Assembly: GCF_018642165.1 (NCBI RefSeq)
Contig: NZ_JAHHZM010000024.1
Coordinates: 1 to 34,451, forward strand
Origin: Echinicola shivajiensis
Lineage (GTDB): Bacteria > Bacteroidota > Bacteroidia > Cytophagales > Cyclobacteriaceae
Length of the DNA stretch: 34,451 nucleotides
Reading direction: 5' to 3'
This document shows, piece by piece, positions 1 to 8,500 of this stretch; within the stretch, counting starts at the first letter, position 1; every line of letters starts with the position of its first letter. Position numbers and translations under genes: made by a program. The notes below the pieces were generated by a model. That model did not search any database and was not told where the DNA came from. It saw only the letters and a list, made by a program, of their open reading frames with translations.

Positions 1-1
1 A

Positions 2-52
2 ATAGACCTCAAGGGAGAATCTTTGAGAAAGGGAATCTTGAAAAATGAATAA
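2..52 (+). CDS. istB: C-terminal tail of IstB-like IS21 helper ATPase (partial)
   Basis: The frame opening at base 2 reads IDLKGESLRKGILKNE and stops with TAA at 50-52. The I-E/D-LKGESLRK ending resembles what I recall of the extreme C-terminus of IstB helper ATPases in Bacteroidota IS21 elements; IstB assists the IstA transposase in target capture. Only 16 residues are visible, so the call depends on this short motif together with the terminal repeats just downstream. The ATPase domain lies upstream of the window. Confidence 0.6.
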   Translation: MDLKGESLRKGILKNE

Positions 53-83
53 AAAATGACCTTCTTTAAATGATCTTTCTTAG

Positions 84-129
84 TGGCACGGTTTGACCGA
101 AATCACTGGCATGGTCAGACCGAAATAAC
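84..129 (+). repeat. Two tandem 23-bp terminal repeats of the IS21-like end
   Basis: Bases 84-106 and 107-129 are adjacent 23-bp copies that agree at 19 of 23 positions. Both start TGGCAYGG and share the core GACCGAAAT. They lie between the IstB stop codon and the broken HTH gene, where IS21-family transposase binding repeats are expected. Confidence 0.7.
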
Positions 130-135
130 CACACT

Positions 136-369
136 GGCCAGATTCTTACACTTAACAAAATCTGTGAGCTCCTAGAGCTTAAAAAACAGACCATCTATAG
201 CTATGTGTCCAAAGGACTCATTCCTTACTATAAGAAAGCCGGAAAGCTCTACTTTATCAAAGACGAAATCACTGAGTGGATTACTTCCAAACCAAGAGCA
301 TCCAAGTTAAAAGGAGTGAGGTATCACCAAAATGGCCGTATTAGGGACAGGGGTTTTAAGAAAATTTAA
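136..369 (+). pseudogene. 5'-truncated helix-turn-helix (excisionase-type) gene
   Basis: The frame is open from 97 to the TAA at 367-369 but has no usable ATG. From about 139 it reads QILTLNKICELLEL followed by KKQTIYSYVSKGLIPYYKKA and a KLYFIKDEITEWI segment. That is the winged helix-turn-helix pattern of the MerR/excisionase superfamily (helix_turn_helix_17), the small DNA-binding proteins common on Bacteroidota integrative elements. Intact relatives carry roughly 20-30 more N-terminal residues; here they are replaced by the IS21-like end, so the gene looks inactivated by insertion. The tail after the domain is basic (GRIRDRGFKKI). Whether any product is made from an alternative start is unknown. 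Confidence 0.65.
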
Positions 370-391
370 AAATATTTTTTGACCCTATTTT

Positions 392-412
392 GTGTGCAAA
401 TCGTGTGCAAAT
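392..412 (+). repeat. Phased direct repeat GTGTGCAAAT x2, possible attachment-site arm
   Basis: The 10-mer GTGTGCAAAT occurs at 392-401 and again at 403-412, giving an 11-bp period, about one helical turn. It lies between the broken excisionase-like gene and the 3' end of a tRNA gene, where a tyrosine integrase would have recombined. An integrase arm site is inferred; no integrase gene is visible in the window. Confidence 0.4.
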
Positions 413-447
413 AAAAACGCCACTTACAATTTTAAATCGTAAGTGGC
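412..447 (-). terminator. Rho-independent terminator of the tRNA gene
   Basis: GCCACTTAC at 419-427 and GTAAGTGGC at 439-447 form a perfect 9-bp stem with an 11-base loop. Read on the minus strand it is followed by GTTTTTA, as expected for transcription leaving the tRNA gene at 458-531. On the plus strand only a weak T-run follows, so any role for the HTH gene is secondary. Confidence 0.7.
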
Positions 448-457
448 TGATTTTCAG

Positions 458-531
458 TGGGCCCACCTGGGCTCGAACCAGGGACCCCTTGATTATGAGT
501 CAAGTGCTCTAACCAGCTGAGCTATAGGCCC
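458..531 (-). tRNA. tRNA with CAU anticodon (elongator Met or Ile2)
   Basis: The minus strand folds as a 74-nt cloverleaf: acceptor GGGCCTA pairs with TGGGCCC, the D arm is TAGCTCAGCTGGTTAGAGCA, the anticodon stem CTTGA/TCAAG holds the loop CTCATAA, and the T arm is CCTGG/CCAGG with loop TTCGAGC. The discriminator is A at 458 and no CCA is encoded. The anticodon is CAU. The leading GGG and lack of the initiator-type CCC/GGG anticodon stem argue against initiator tRNA, but elongator Met and lysidine-modified Ile2 cannot be separated by eye. Confidence 0.92.
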
Positions 532-666
532 GGAAAAGCATTGTCCTGAAACTTAATATCAGTGGATCAAATCAGCTACTCAATTCGCATTGCTTAGATA
601 ACTTTTTCCTTGCTTTTGGGAATGCAATGTTACATATTTGATTTCAAAACAACAACATTTACCTGT

Positions 667-1299
667 ATGAAAATTGATAAAAATGTAGATTTTTTTGTCT
701 TCGATCTCGGCGGCGTGATCATAGATTTGGATATCCCTTTTACCCTCAGACAATTAGATGAAAATATAAAAAGCGATAAAAAATACGCTACTGAGAATTT
801 TATGGCTCATCCGCTTCATCATGCCTATGAAAAAGGGGAGATTGATGATACCACTTTTAGAACTGAAGTAAGAAATGTATTCAAAAAGAACTGGACAGAC
901 CAAGAAATAGACAATATATGGAATGCTATGCTGGGAAGAATCCCTGTTCATAAAATTCAATTATTGAAGGAATTGAGAAAGACCCATCCAGTTTATATGC
1001 TTTCGAATACCAATGCCATTCATTTTAGAAAAGTGGAAGAGATTTTATTGGCTGATACAGGGGTTGAGAAATTCGATGAATTATTTGATCATTTGTTTTT
1101 GAGTTATGAAATGGGCTGCAGAAAGCCTGATACGATTATTTATGAGAAAGTCTTAGCACAGATTGGGCAATCCGGCGAAAAAGGAGTGTTTTTTGATGAT
1201 ACTGCACCGAACCTTGTCGGCGCTGAATCAGTTGGTTTAAAGACCTGTCATATTAATCACCCTAATGCTTTGATGGATTACTTCAATAATGTACAGTAA
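667..1299 (+). CDS. HAD-superfamily phosphatase, YihX (glucose-1-phosphatase)-like
   Basis: A 210-residue cytoplasmic hydrolase of HAD subfamily IA. Motif I is FDLGGVIIDLD near residues 10-20, where the second Asp of the usual DxD is Gly, as in YihX-like sugar phosphatases. Motif II is the Ser/Thr in MLSNTN, motif III the Lys in CRKPDTIIYEK, and motif IV the acidic pair in FFDDTAPN. These support phosphoester hydrolysis through an aspartyl-phosphate intermediate; the substrate is not known. The ATG at 667 is chosen because the frame upstream has only a TTG at 610 and would add 19 residues with no family counterpart. The last 11 bp overlap the protease gene, so the two are probably co-transcribed. 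Confidence 0.85.
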   Translation: MKIDKNVDFFVFDLGGVIIDLDIPFTLRQLDENIKSDKKYATENFMAHPLHHAYEKGEIDDTTFRTEVRNVFKKNWTDQEIDNIWNAMLGRIPVHKIQLLKELRKTHPVYMLSNTNAIHFRKVEEILLADTGVEKFDELFDHLFLSYEMGCRKPDTIIYEKVLAQIGQSGEKGVFFDDTAPNLVGAESVGLKTCHINHPNALMDYFNNVQ

Positions 1300-2395
1300 A
1301 AAAGAATATTTTCGGCATATATCCCTTTTCGTTATCACCTTTATTTGTGCTACTCTGGCAGGAGCTGAGTGGTTATATGGAAAGTCTTTGATTTCCAGTG
1401 AAAATCCTTTGACCTGGCCTTATTTCATTAAATCTATGGCCTTTTCCATTCCATTTATAGGTATACTCTTGATTCATGAGTTGGGTCATCTTTTTACTTC
1501 CATATATCATAAAGTGAAGTCTTCTCTTCCATTCTTTATTCCTTTTTGGTTGGGTTTTATAGGTGCGCCATCAATAGGTACCATGGGAGCCATTATTAAG
1601 ATGAAATCCATGGTGAGTAGCAGGAAGAAATTCTTCGATATAGGTGTTGCTGGGCCTTTAGCGGGCTTTGTGATAGCTTTTGGGGTACTTACTTATGGCT
1701 TTACAAATTTGCCTGATGCGGACTATATTTATGAAATTCATCCAGAATACCTAGAACCGGATTATAATCCAGATGAAGCAGAGGCTTTAAGTATAGAATT
1801 GGGAGACAATCTTTTATTTTGGGGAATGGGGAAGGTACTGGCGGATCCGGAAAAAATGCCCAATATGGGAGAATTGATACATTATCCCTACTTGTTTGCT
1901 GGATACCTGGCCCTTTTCTTTACTGCTTTGAATTTGTTGCCTATTGGTCAATTGGACGGGGGGCATGTCATCTTCGGACTATTTCCCAAATCACATAAGG
2001 TTATATCCTTGACCTTTTATACTGCTTTTATGCTTTTTGCAGGTCTTGGAATTGTCAATCCTTATATGGATACCGGTTATCTGCTAATCGCTTTACCGCT
2101 TTATATTGGCTTTGTATTTATTTGTTTTAGAAAAACCAGCCTAAGCCTACAAAACAAATGGGCCTTGGTACTGAGTATAGTAGTGGTACAATATTCCATT
2201 AGTTATTTCTACCCACATTTAGAGGGCTATAATGGCTGGCTGTTGTTTGGCTTTCTATTGGGAAGGGTACTAGGTATAGAGCATCCACCGGTAATTGACG
2301 GGAGACCATTAAATGGTCCTAGGAAGGTTTTAGCTTGGTTGGCCATCTTGGTGTTTATCTTATGCTTTACCCCACAACCCTTTCAAATTGGTTAA
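1289..2395 (+). CDS. Site-2 protease family (M50) membrane metalloprotease
   Basis: A 368-residue multi-pass membrane protein with HELGH at residues 63-67 inside a hydrophobic helix and a second motif LNLLPIGQLDGGH around 214-226, whose Asp223 is the third zinc ligand. These define M50 (S2P) intramembrane proteases, which cleave transmembrane substrates such as anti-sigma factors. The conserved helical segment DIGVAGPLAGFVIA lies at about 117-130. No PDZ domain is visible, unlike RseP. The C-terminal third is a set of further membrane helices. The start overlaps the end of the HAD gene by 11 bp. The substrate cannot be inferred from the neighbours. Confidence 0.88.
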   Translation: MYSKKEYFRHISLFVITFICATLAGAEWLYGKSLISSENPLTWPYFIKSMAFSIPFIGILLIHELGHLFTSIYHKVKSSLPFFIPFWLGFIGAPSIGTMGAIIKMKSMVSSRKKFFDIGVAGPLAGFVIAFGVLTYGFTNLPDADYIYEIHPEYLEPDYNPDEAEALSIELGDNLLFWGMGKVLADPEKMPNMGELIHYPYLFAGYLALFFTALNLLPIGQLDGGHVIFGLFPKSHKVISLTFYTAFMLFAGLGIVNPYMDTGYLLIALPLYIGFVFICFRKTSLSLQNKWALVLSIVVVQYSISYFYPHLEGYNGWLLFGFLLGRVLGIEHPPVIDGRPLNGPRKVLAWLAILVFILCFTPQPFQIG

Positions 2396-2442
2396 AAGTC
2401 AATTATGGTGAAAATAGTGATTGGAATGCAGAAGGTATCAAC

Positions 2443-2474
2443 AAAAAAGAAGAGTAGGTTTTCCTACTCTTCTT
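2443..2474 (-). terminator. Terminator of the PASTA-T9SS-rhodanese operon
   Basis: AAGAAGAGTAGG at 2447-2458 and its perfect complement at 2463-2474 form a 12-bp stem with a 4-base loop; on the minus strand it runs into a U-run (the A-tract from 2443). The stem includes the rhodanese stop codon at 2464-2466, so termination immediately follows the coding region. Confidence 0.8.
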
Positions 2475-2769
2475 CTAATTCTCTGTAAGCTAAAATTCCA
2501 CCAAGTACATTACGTACCTTTGTATAGCCTTTGGTTTCCAAGAATTGCTTCGCATTACCACTTCTAGCTCCAGAACGGCAGTGGATGACCAATTCTTCAT
2601 CTTTATATTTTTCGATTTCATCTAAAGAATGTGGCAGTTGTGCCAAAGGAATATTCAAGGCTCCTAAATTATCCTCTTCATATTCCCATTCTTCACGAAC
2701 ATCTAAAAAGGCAAACTTTTCATTTTTGTCCAACCTTTCTTTTAATTCTTCTACTGTAATGTCTTCCAT
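2464..2769 (-). CDS. Single-domain rhodanese-like sulfurtransferase
   Basis: A 101-residue soluble protein made of one rhodanese domain. DVREEWEY near residues 23-30 is the CH2-type motif, and the active-site loop is HCRSGARS with catalytic Cys64. The family moves sulfane sulfur from thiosulfate or persulfide donors to thiols, in the GlpE/PspE size class. No signal peptide is present, so it is cytoplasmic. It is the third gene of a minus-strand operon, two bases after the T9SS-protein stop. Its link to the envelope proteins upstream is positional only. Confidence 0.9.
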   Translation of the reverse strand: MEDITVEELKERLDKNEKFAFLDVREEWEYEEDNLGALNIPLAQLPHSLDEIEKYKDEELVIHCRSGARSGNAKQFLETKGYTKVRNVLGGILAYRELEEE

Positions 2770-2771
2770 GA

Positions 2772-4616
2772 TTATTTTACTAAAATTCTAATTGTTTGTG
2801 GAGTGTTACCTTTCCAAGCTTTAATGAAGTAAACTCCTTCTTGCTTTCCGGCAAAATTAATGATTTTACCATTTTCGGAAGGTACCACCGAAATATTTAT
2901 TTCCCTGCCAAATGCATCAAACATTTTGACAAGGTCAAAATCCCCGTTTATGTTAACCCTATTTTGAGTGGCTGGGTTCGGAAAAACTTTAATTCTTGAA
3001 CCTGGCTGTGGTTCTTCATCAAAGACAGGAGCCTCAACCTGAAGATGTGGTCGTATCATTAATGAGCCCTTTACCTCTTCATTTGCCTGCCAAGTGCCGC
3101 TGGTATTGTAAAACACTTCTTCAGAGGTGTCGTTGGATTTATCTAATCCTATATGAATAAATTCATTGGTAAATTGGGCAAAGCCAATATAAAAGATGCC
3201 ATCCACTTGTATAGCTGTATCCAATTCAAACTTGGTGAATTCTTTCAAAGAAGTCTTTGGTTGTATCAATACCTCTTTGGTGAATCTTGCTGGCTCTTCA
3301 GGATTGGACCATATCATTAAATCTACGGCCGTTCCGCTTTGGGCAGCATTGGTGAAATTGATGCTTATGGCATTGATATAGGCGGTCTCTGAACTTTCAT
3401 ATTTTACGGCCAACATTCCGGATCTCTGATTAATACCAGCAGCATAATCTACAGTGCCGCGATCATATGCATAATAATCACGAATTGGGATAAGGGTTTT
3501 AATAGTATCATTTAACCTAAAATCCACCGATTGATGATAAAGCGTGTCATTACCCTGAATTTGATCAATTAGATAATTATCTCCGGAACTCAAATATACA
3601 ATGCTTTCCATATCAAAGTTTTCTTCCCTTGTTGGCATGTTCCATTCTGTAGGTGGAGAACTGCTAAAATTACGCCTTTCATTCGCCAATGGCACCGGAT
3701 TAAAGGGCGTATTGGCATTTAAGCTCATAATAGGTTCTTGGCTTTCCTTTTCCCTTACCAATATGGAATATTCCATGGCCCGAAAGCGATTATTTAAATT
3801 ATTGAACTGGTTATCGATGCTGGCCAATAGGGGAGTAGGGTCAGCATTCAACTCATACAAAGGGATCGCATTATATTTCCCCAGGAAATTACTGTTAACC
3901 TGAGTAAGCGCCCTGTCCTGATAATTTAGATCATTAAGGCTTCTTCCACTGTTCAAATAGACATAATCTATCAACCAACTATCAAAAGGTCCTGAAAGTC
4001 TTCCAGAGTTCTGAAATTTAAATTGGAAATTATGATGAAAATAAATGGGGTCTAGTGCTAATATTTCCTGCTGAAAAGCTTTGGATTCTTCTCCTCCATA
4101 TTTTTCCCAAACCGTATTCCAGTTGCCCAAAGAGTCTAAAAATAAAAGGGCCAGCTTATCCGCCTCATCTGGCAATTCCGCTTTTCCTCCAGCTTGCCAG
4201 AAGAAACTGAAATAAGTGCTGTTCCTTTCGGCTTCTTCCAAGTTGCTAAGGTCAATTATTTGGGAGCTTAACTGGTCACATATTCCCGAAAGGGTAATAT
4301 TTGTGCTATAGGGCTGACCATTTGACTTAGTACCGTCAAGCAAGTTTACACCTATGGTAGGGGCATTTATTGCCACACCCCAACTCATATTTGTTCCTTG
4401 GTTAATCCATTTGTTGGAGTCAAGTGTATCCGATGAAAAATCATCCCAAAACGGTAAAAGCAAAGGTTCCGCTTGAACCTTTGCTTTAATATTCTTTTCA
4501 ATTGATTGTTGGGGGCTTCTATCCACTCCCAGTTGCCTCAATTGGGCTTGTACCTGCTGGTTAAAAAGTGGCAGAAGTACAAAAAAGTATCCTACTATTT
4601 TAGCGCTTAAGCTCAT
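2772..4616 (-). CDS. T9SS-exported protein with C-terminal type A sorting domain
   Basis: A 614-residue secreted protein. A signal peptide spans about residues 1-24 (hydrophobic IVGYFFVLLPLF ending in VQA). The C-terminal 75 residues are a T9SS type A sorting domain with the typical IKVFPNPATQN start and the GVYFIKAWKG and IRILVK strands, so the protein should cross the outer membrane by the Por secretion system and be anchored or released. The central part is beta-rich with several WxxDxxS and LNSGRSLNDL segments and no catalytic motif that I recognise. Its ATG overlaps the PASTA stop codon by one base, indicating translational coupling. Function unknown. Confidence 0.8.
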   Translation of the reverse strand: MSLSAKIVGYFFVLLPLFNQQVQAQLRQLGVDRSPQQSIEKNIKAKVQAEPLLLPFWDDFSSDTLDSNKWINQGTNMSWGVAINAPTIGVNLLDGTKSNGQPYSTNITLSGICDQLSSQIIDLSNLEEAERNSTYFSFFWQAGGKAELPDEADKLALLFLDSLGNWNTVWEKYGGEESKAFQQEILALDPIYFHHNFQFKFQNSGRLSGPFDSWLIDYVYLNSGRSLNDLNYQDRALTQVNSNFLGKYNAIPLYELNADPTPLLASIDNQFNNLNNRFRAMEYSILVREKESQEPIMSLNANTPFNPVPLANERRNFSSSPPTEWNMPTREENFDMESIVYLSSGDNYLIDQIQGNDTLYHQSVDFRLNDTIKTLIPIRDYYAYDRGTVDYAAGINQRSGMLAVKYESSETAYINAISINFTNAAQSGTAVDLMIWSNPEEPARFTKEVLIQPKTSLKEFTKFELDTAIQVDGIFYIGFAQFTNEFIHIGLDKSNDTSEEVFYNTSGTWQANEEVKGSLMIRPHLQVEAPVFDEEPQPGSRIKVFPNPATQNRVNINGDFDLVKMFDAFGREINISVVPSENGKIINFAGKQEGVYFIKAWKGNTPQTIRILVK

Positions 4617-5389
4617 TAAAAATTATCTCCATTTTCTAATTCTGAAACCCATACATCTATCAGTTCTCCTGTTTTGGCTTCAATGCCTGAAGGGGGTAAT
4701 TGTTTTACGATTGTTCCTTTGGGTACTGTGTCGGTGGATATATAATTGATCCTTCCTAATCTAAGCCCTGAACCAACTACCAAGAATTCTGCATCTGCCT
4801 CTTCCATGCCCACAAGGTTTGGAATAGCCAAAGTCTGCTTGCCCAATCCATCTCCTACAACCAGGTCAATTTGTGAACCTTTTGGAATCTCAAAACCCTC
4901 CTTGATTGTTCTTCCTCTAAATTTTTGATCCAAAACTACATTTTGGCCAATATCTGGAACGTAAATTATTTCACCTCTTACCAAGCCATAATTGGCCAAC
5001 ACTTCCTGTGCATTTTTCAATGGACTGTTTACCAAATTTGGCATTTTAATCAAAGGAGCATTTTCTGCATTCAGGGTGATATAAATTTTTCTACCCTGCT
5101 TAACCTTAGTACCTGGTCTTGGGTTTTGCTTTAATACGGATAAAGGTTTAGCATCTGCCACAAAGCCACTATCAGCGGAGATTTCATACCTCAAATTACG
5201 TGAAACTAGATAGTCTTCTATCTCATCATAATGGAAGTTTTCCAAATCAGGAACGGTTACTGTTTCTCCGTGATTGGTGTATCCAGGTAAGTATACCTCA
5301 AAAAAGAAAAATAATAAGGCAAATAGTAATCCCAAAATAATGACCAGATGGGTTAAGATTTTTTTAGTACCTGTTTTTAAACTACTCAT
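4616..5389 (-). CDS. Membrane-anchored PASTA-domain protein
   Basis: A 257-residue protein with a short cytoplasmic N-terminus, one transmembrane helix at about 13-33, and three PASTA domains at roughly 42-108, 112-180 and 187-250. Each starts with a P-x-L motif (VPDLENF, MPNLVNS, IPNLVGM) and ends in a beta strand such as IYITLNAE. PASTA domains bind muropeptides or beta-lactams and are usually attached to Ser/Thr kinases or penicillin-binding proteins; here there is no kinase or transpeptidase domain. The domains face the periplasm, so a cell-wall sensing or scaffolding role is inferred. It is the first gene of the operon with the T9SS protein and rhodanese. Confidence 0.85.
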   Translation of the reverse strand: MSSLKTGTKKILTHLVIILGLLFALLFFFFEVYLPGYTNHGETVTVPDLENFHYDEIEDYLVSRNLRYEISADSGFVADAKPLSVLKQNPRPGTKVKQGRKIYITLNAENAPLIKMPNLVNSPLKNAQEVLANYGLVRGEIIYVPDIGQNVVLDQKFRGRTIKEGFEIPKGSQIDLVVGDGLGKQTLAIPNLVGMEEADAEFLVVGSGLRLGRINYISTDTVPKGTIVKQLPPSGIEAKTGELIDVWVSELENGDNF

Positions 5390-5538
5390 TGATGAAATTT
5401 TGGTTATTAATCCCCTGTAAAGGTAATTTTAATTTTGTCTTCTAAGAATGATTTTTCTATAAATCGATTATATGACCATAATAAACGTGCCAATAATTTT
5501 AAAAGATTGTTAATACAAGTAATTTCTACAAGCAAAGA

Positions 5539-8500
5539 TCAATGAATAATCAACCTCTTTGTAAGGGCCAAACTATCACTTTGTATTTTGACAATAAATA
5601 CACCTTTTGCAAATAATGAAGAACTGAAACTATAAGTTTGGTTTAATGTTCCAGGGTATATAACATCATGAACAACTTGTCCCGAGGAGGCAATCACCTG
5701 TATACGTACATCTTCAAAATCCTCCAGATTAAATGCAATGTTAAAGATATCTGTGGCTGGATTAGGGTAAACCACTGCATTGCCATCTCCTGGGTTAACA
5801 GGATCAGGATTATTGGAAAGGAAGAACTCTATATTGTCCAAATAAACCGGATTGGAGCTGGCTGCTGCATTTTCTATTACAAAAGCCAAACGGATATTTT
5901 CCATTTCACTTCCTGTGAAAGCAGAAAGGTCAATAAACTCTCTAATAAACTCTTCTTCGGAATTAGGATTTATAGGAGCAGTTCCAGAAATAGTATTGAG
6001 CTCTTCGCCGGAATAAACCGCCAATTCTTGATTAAAATGAACTCCGCCGTCCGTACTAAGTAGAACCCTCATTTTACTGTTTTCATCCATGGCACTTGCT
6101 GCACGTTCAAAGAAGATACTGGCTTGGCTCGTATTGCTCAAGTCCATTACCGGCGAAGCTATCCAATAACTATCATTGGTACTTTCAATTTTAAGGCTGG
6201 CCAAGTTATCCCCGGCTTCGCCGGTTTGTTTAACGGCTAATTCCCAAGCTTCTTCGCCAATTTCTGGACTTACACTAAGCCATGGGTCAAGTTCTAGTGT
6301 GTTATCAAAATATTGTCTCCATGGCGCAGCGATGCTATCTGCATTTTGTATATAATACCTCAAAATAGAGCTTGAACTGCCATTGTTCTGGTCAAAATTT
6401 GGAGAGTGGATCCTGTATTCCACTTCATTAAGACCATCAATCAGGGAGTTAGGAAGTTCGACTAAAATGCTTTCATCAGGAGCTATATTATTTCCTTCGG
6501 CAATCAGTGTTTCCTGACTTGCACCATTTACTATTCTATCTATTAAGAACGTGTTTACAGTCAATGTGCCAGTATTACTAAGTTTGAGTACTTCCAATTC
6601 TTGGGAGCCATCTGTAACAGGAGATGGACTGACAACTTCTTTCAGTTCTAAATCATATTTGACTTCTTCTGCAGGCCTTATGCTAATGTTTTTTATAAAT
6701 AGGTTATTACCATATCCATTAACCCCAATAAAAGCAATTCGGATATTCCCCAGCTCGGCATATTCACTTAGGTTTACGACTTCCGTTCTAAATTCACTTT
6801 GTCCACTCGGAATATAGCTGTTTTCATTTTCTTCAGCAGTAGTGAGACTATCTTGGGTCTTGGAATAAGGGGGATTTAATAAATCAAAAGTATTCCCACA
6901 GTCGGTTGAAATTCCAATTATTAAGGCATCGTCCAATCCATCCTGCGGATATGGAGCATAGGCCAATTCAAACACCAACTGGGCATTAGGATAGTTGCTC
7001 AGGTTGATTTGTGGTGAAATAAGGTAATCCTGCTTACCTGCATCATCATAATTGTAGAAATTGATGCCAATAGCTTCCTGAGTATTCCCCTCAATACTTA
7101 ATGTTTCTTTACTCCAGGTAACACCGCCATCTTCATTTTTAACGCTCCATATATTATCGAAATCGTCAGATTGATAATTGTAAGGAAGGCTTAATTCAGG
7201 TTGCAGTTTTGGAGAGGATGAAAGAATATTATTCGAATCATTATTGTCTTCACCTCCATTAACAGTAAGCACTTCAAATGCAAACTCATTCCCATTCATT
7301 GGTAAACTAAGGCTGGAAAATTCTAGGTTAGCTGATTCTCCTTGATTCAATGATAGGTTAAAGCTTTTCTGCTCTATTATCTGGCCATTTAAACTAATCG
7401 CTAATTCAGCACTGTTAATGGCGTTAATTCCAGCGTTAAAGACACGCACCACTGGAGTCAAGTCAGGAGAACAGATATAGTTTTGGGGTGTAATAATTTG
7501 CTCTAATGCAAGGTCAATAGGAACAATAACAGGTTCTTGGGTGGCCCTTCCGTTGACTAAATTGACTCTTCTTGGACTATTGGCCAATACGATATTCATT
7601 CGCTCCAATTGGCCCTCTGTAAAAATGTTCATGCACCGATCAGGGGTGTAGTCCATATAATTCTCAATCATATCCCTTGATCCACAGGTTTCCCTGGGGG
7701 TAGATTGACAATTAGTGTTACTGGAACTTTGGTCAGGTGTGTCCAAAACATAGTCGTCTACATCACATCCTCCATCGCCCCAGATATGTCTCAATCCCAA
7801 GTAATGTCCAATTTCATGCGTTGCGGTTCTTCCCAAAGATCCAGAAGAAGCGTTTCCACCTCTACCAAAATAGCGGTAGTCAATAGTGGTTCCATCAGTT
7901 TCATTGGAACTTGGAGCAAAGTTCAAACCATCCAAATCTGAAATTGGAAATGAAGAATAACCGATATAAGGGCTTTGAAGTGTTACTACCCATAAGTTAA
8001 GGTATTCGTTTGAATCCCAGTAGGATAACTGACTTATTAGATTGGCATCGGCTTGAGTGTAGGTGGATTTTGTTCCTTGAACTCTGTTAATACCATCGGT
8101 AGGGAGGCCCTTTGGGTCCTGCTTGGCCAAAACAAATTCTATATTAGTGTCCGCTGCTACATCTAAAAATTCGGCGGGTGTATTGGAAGCATCTTCATTT
8201 AGCCTTCTGAAATCATTATTAAGAATATCAATCTGAGCTTGAATTTGAGATAAGGGGATATTGGCGCCCTCACCCAAGGCTTCTCCATTATGAATCACAT
8301 GGACCACTACAGGGATTTTTCTGACCTCAGTTGCAGTTGCTCTAAGTTGTGGCTGAAGTTTTCTGGTTTGGATTTTATCAGACATCCAAGCCTCGAAGTA
8401 ATCTTTGGATCCGAACAAGCCAAGAGCTTCTTCTTGTTTGGCTTCTAAATATCCAGCAGCACATTTTTCAGGTCCATCCTGATTGGTACTTCCTGAATGA

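Larger units (their letters stand above)
1..133 (+). mobile_element. Right end of an IS21-family insertion sequence (partial)
   Basis: The first 133 bases carry the last codons of an IstB-like reading frame (2-52), a short non-coding stretch, and two tandem imperfect 23-bp repeats (84-106 and 107-129). IS21-family elements are known to end in TG...CA and to carry multiple terminal repeats of about 20 bp bound by the transposase. Read from the outside on the minus strand the end would begin TGTGGTTATTTCGG at 133, which fits a TG terminus. The rest of the element, including istA and the left end, lies outside the window, so the exact terminus is inferred. The sequence beyond 133 is an HTH gene with no start, which supports an insertion junction here. 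Confidence 0.65.

Noticed and set aside
610-666. Longer HAD phosphatase start at TTG 610
   Set aside because: The added 19 residues do not fit the family N-terminus, and the ATG at 667 places motif I at the usual distance.
5668-6063. 131-codon plus-strand frame opposite the M43 protease gene
   Set aside because: It lies wholly inside a well-supported minus-strand gene, has no family-like motif and no promoter; it is an antisense shadow.
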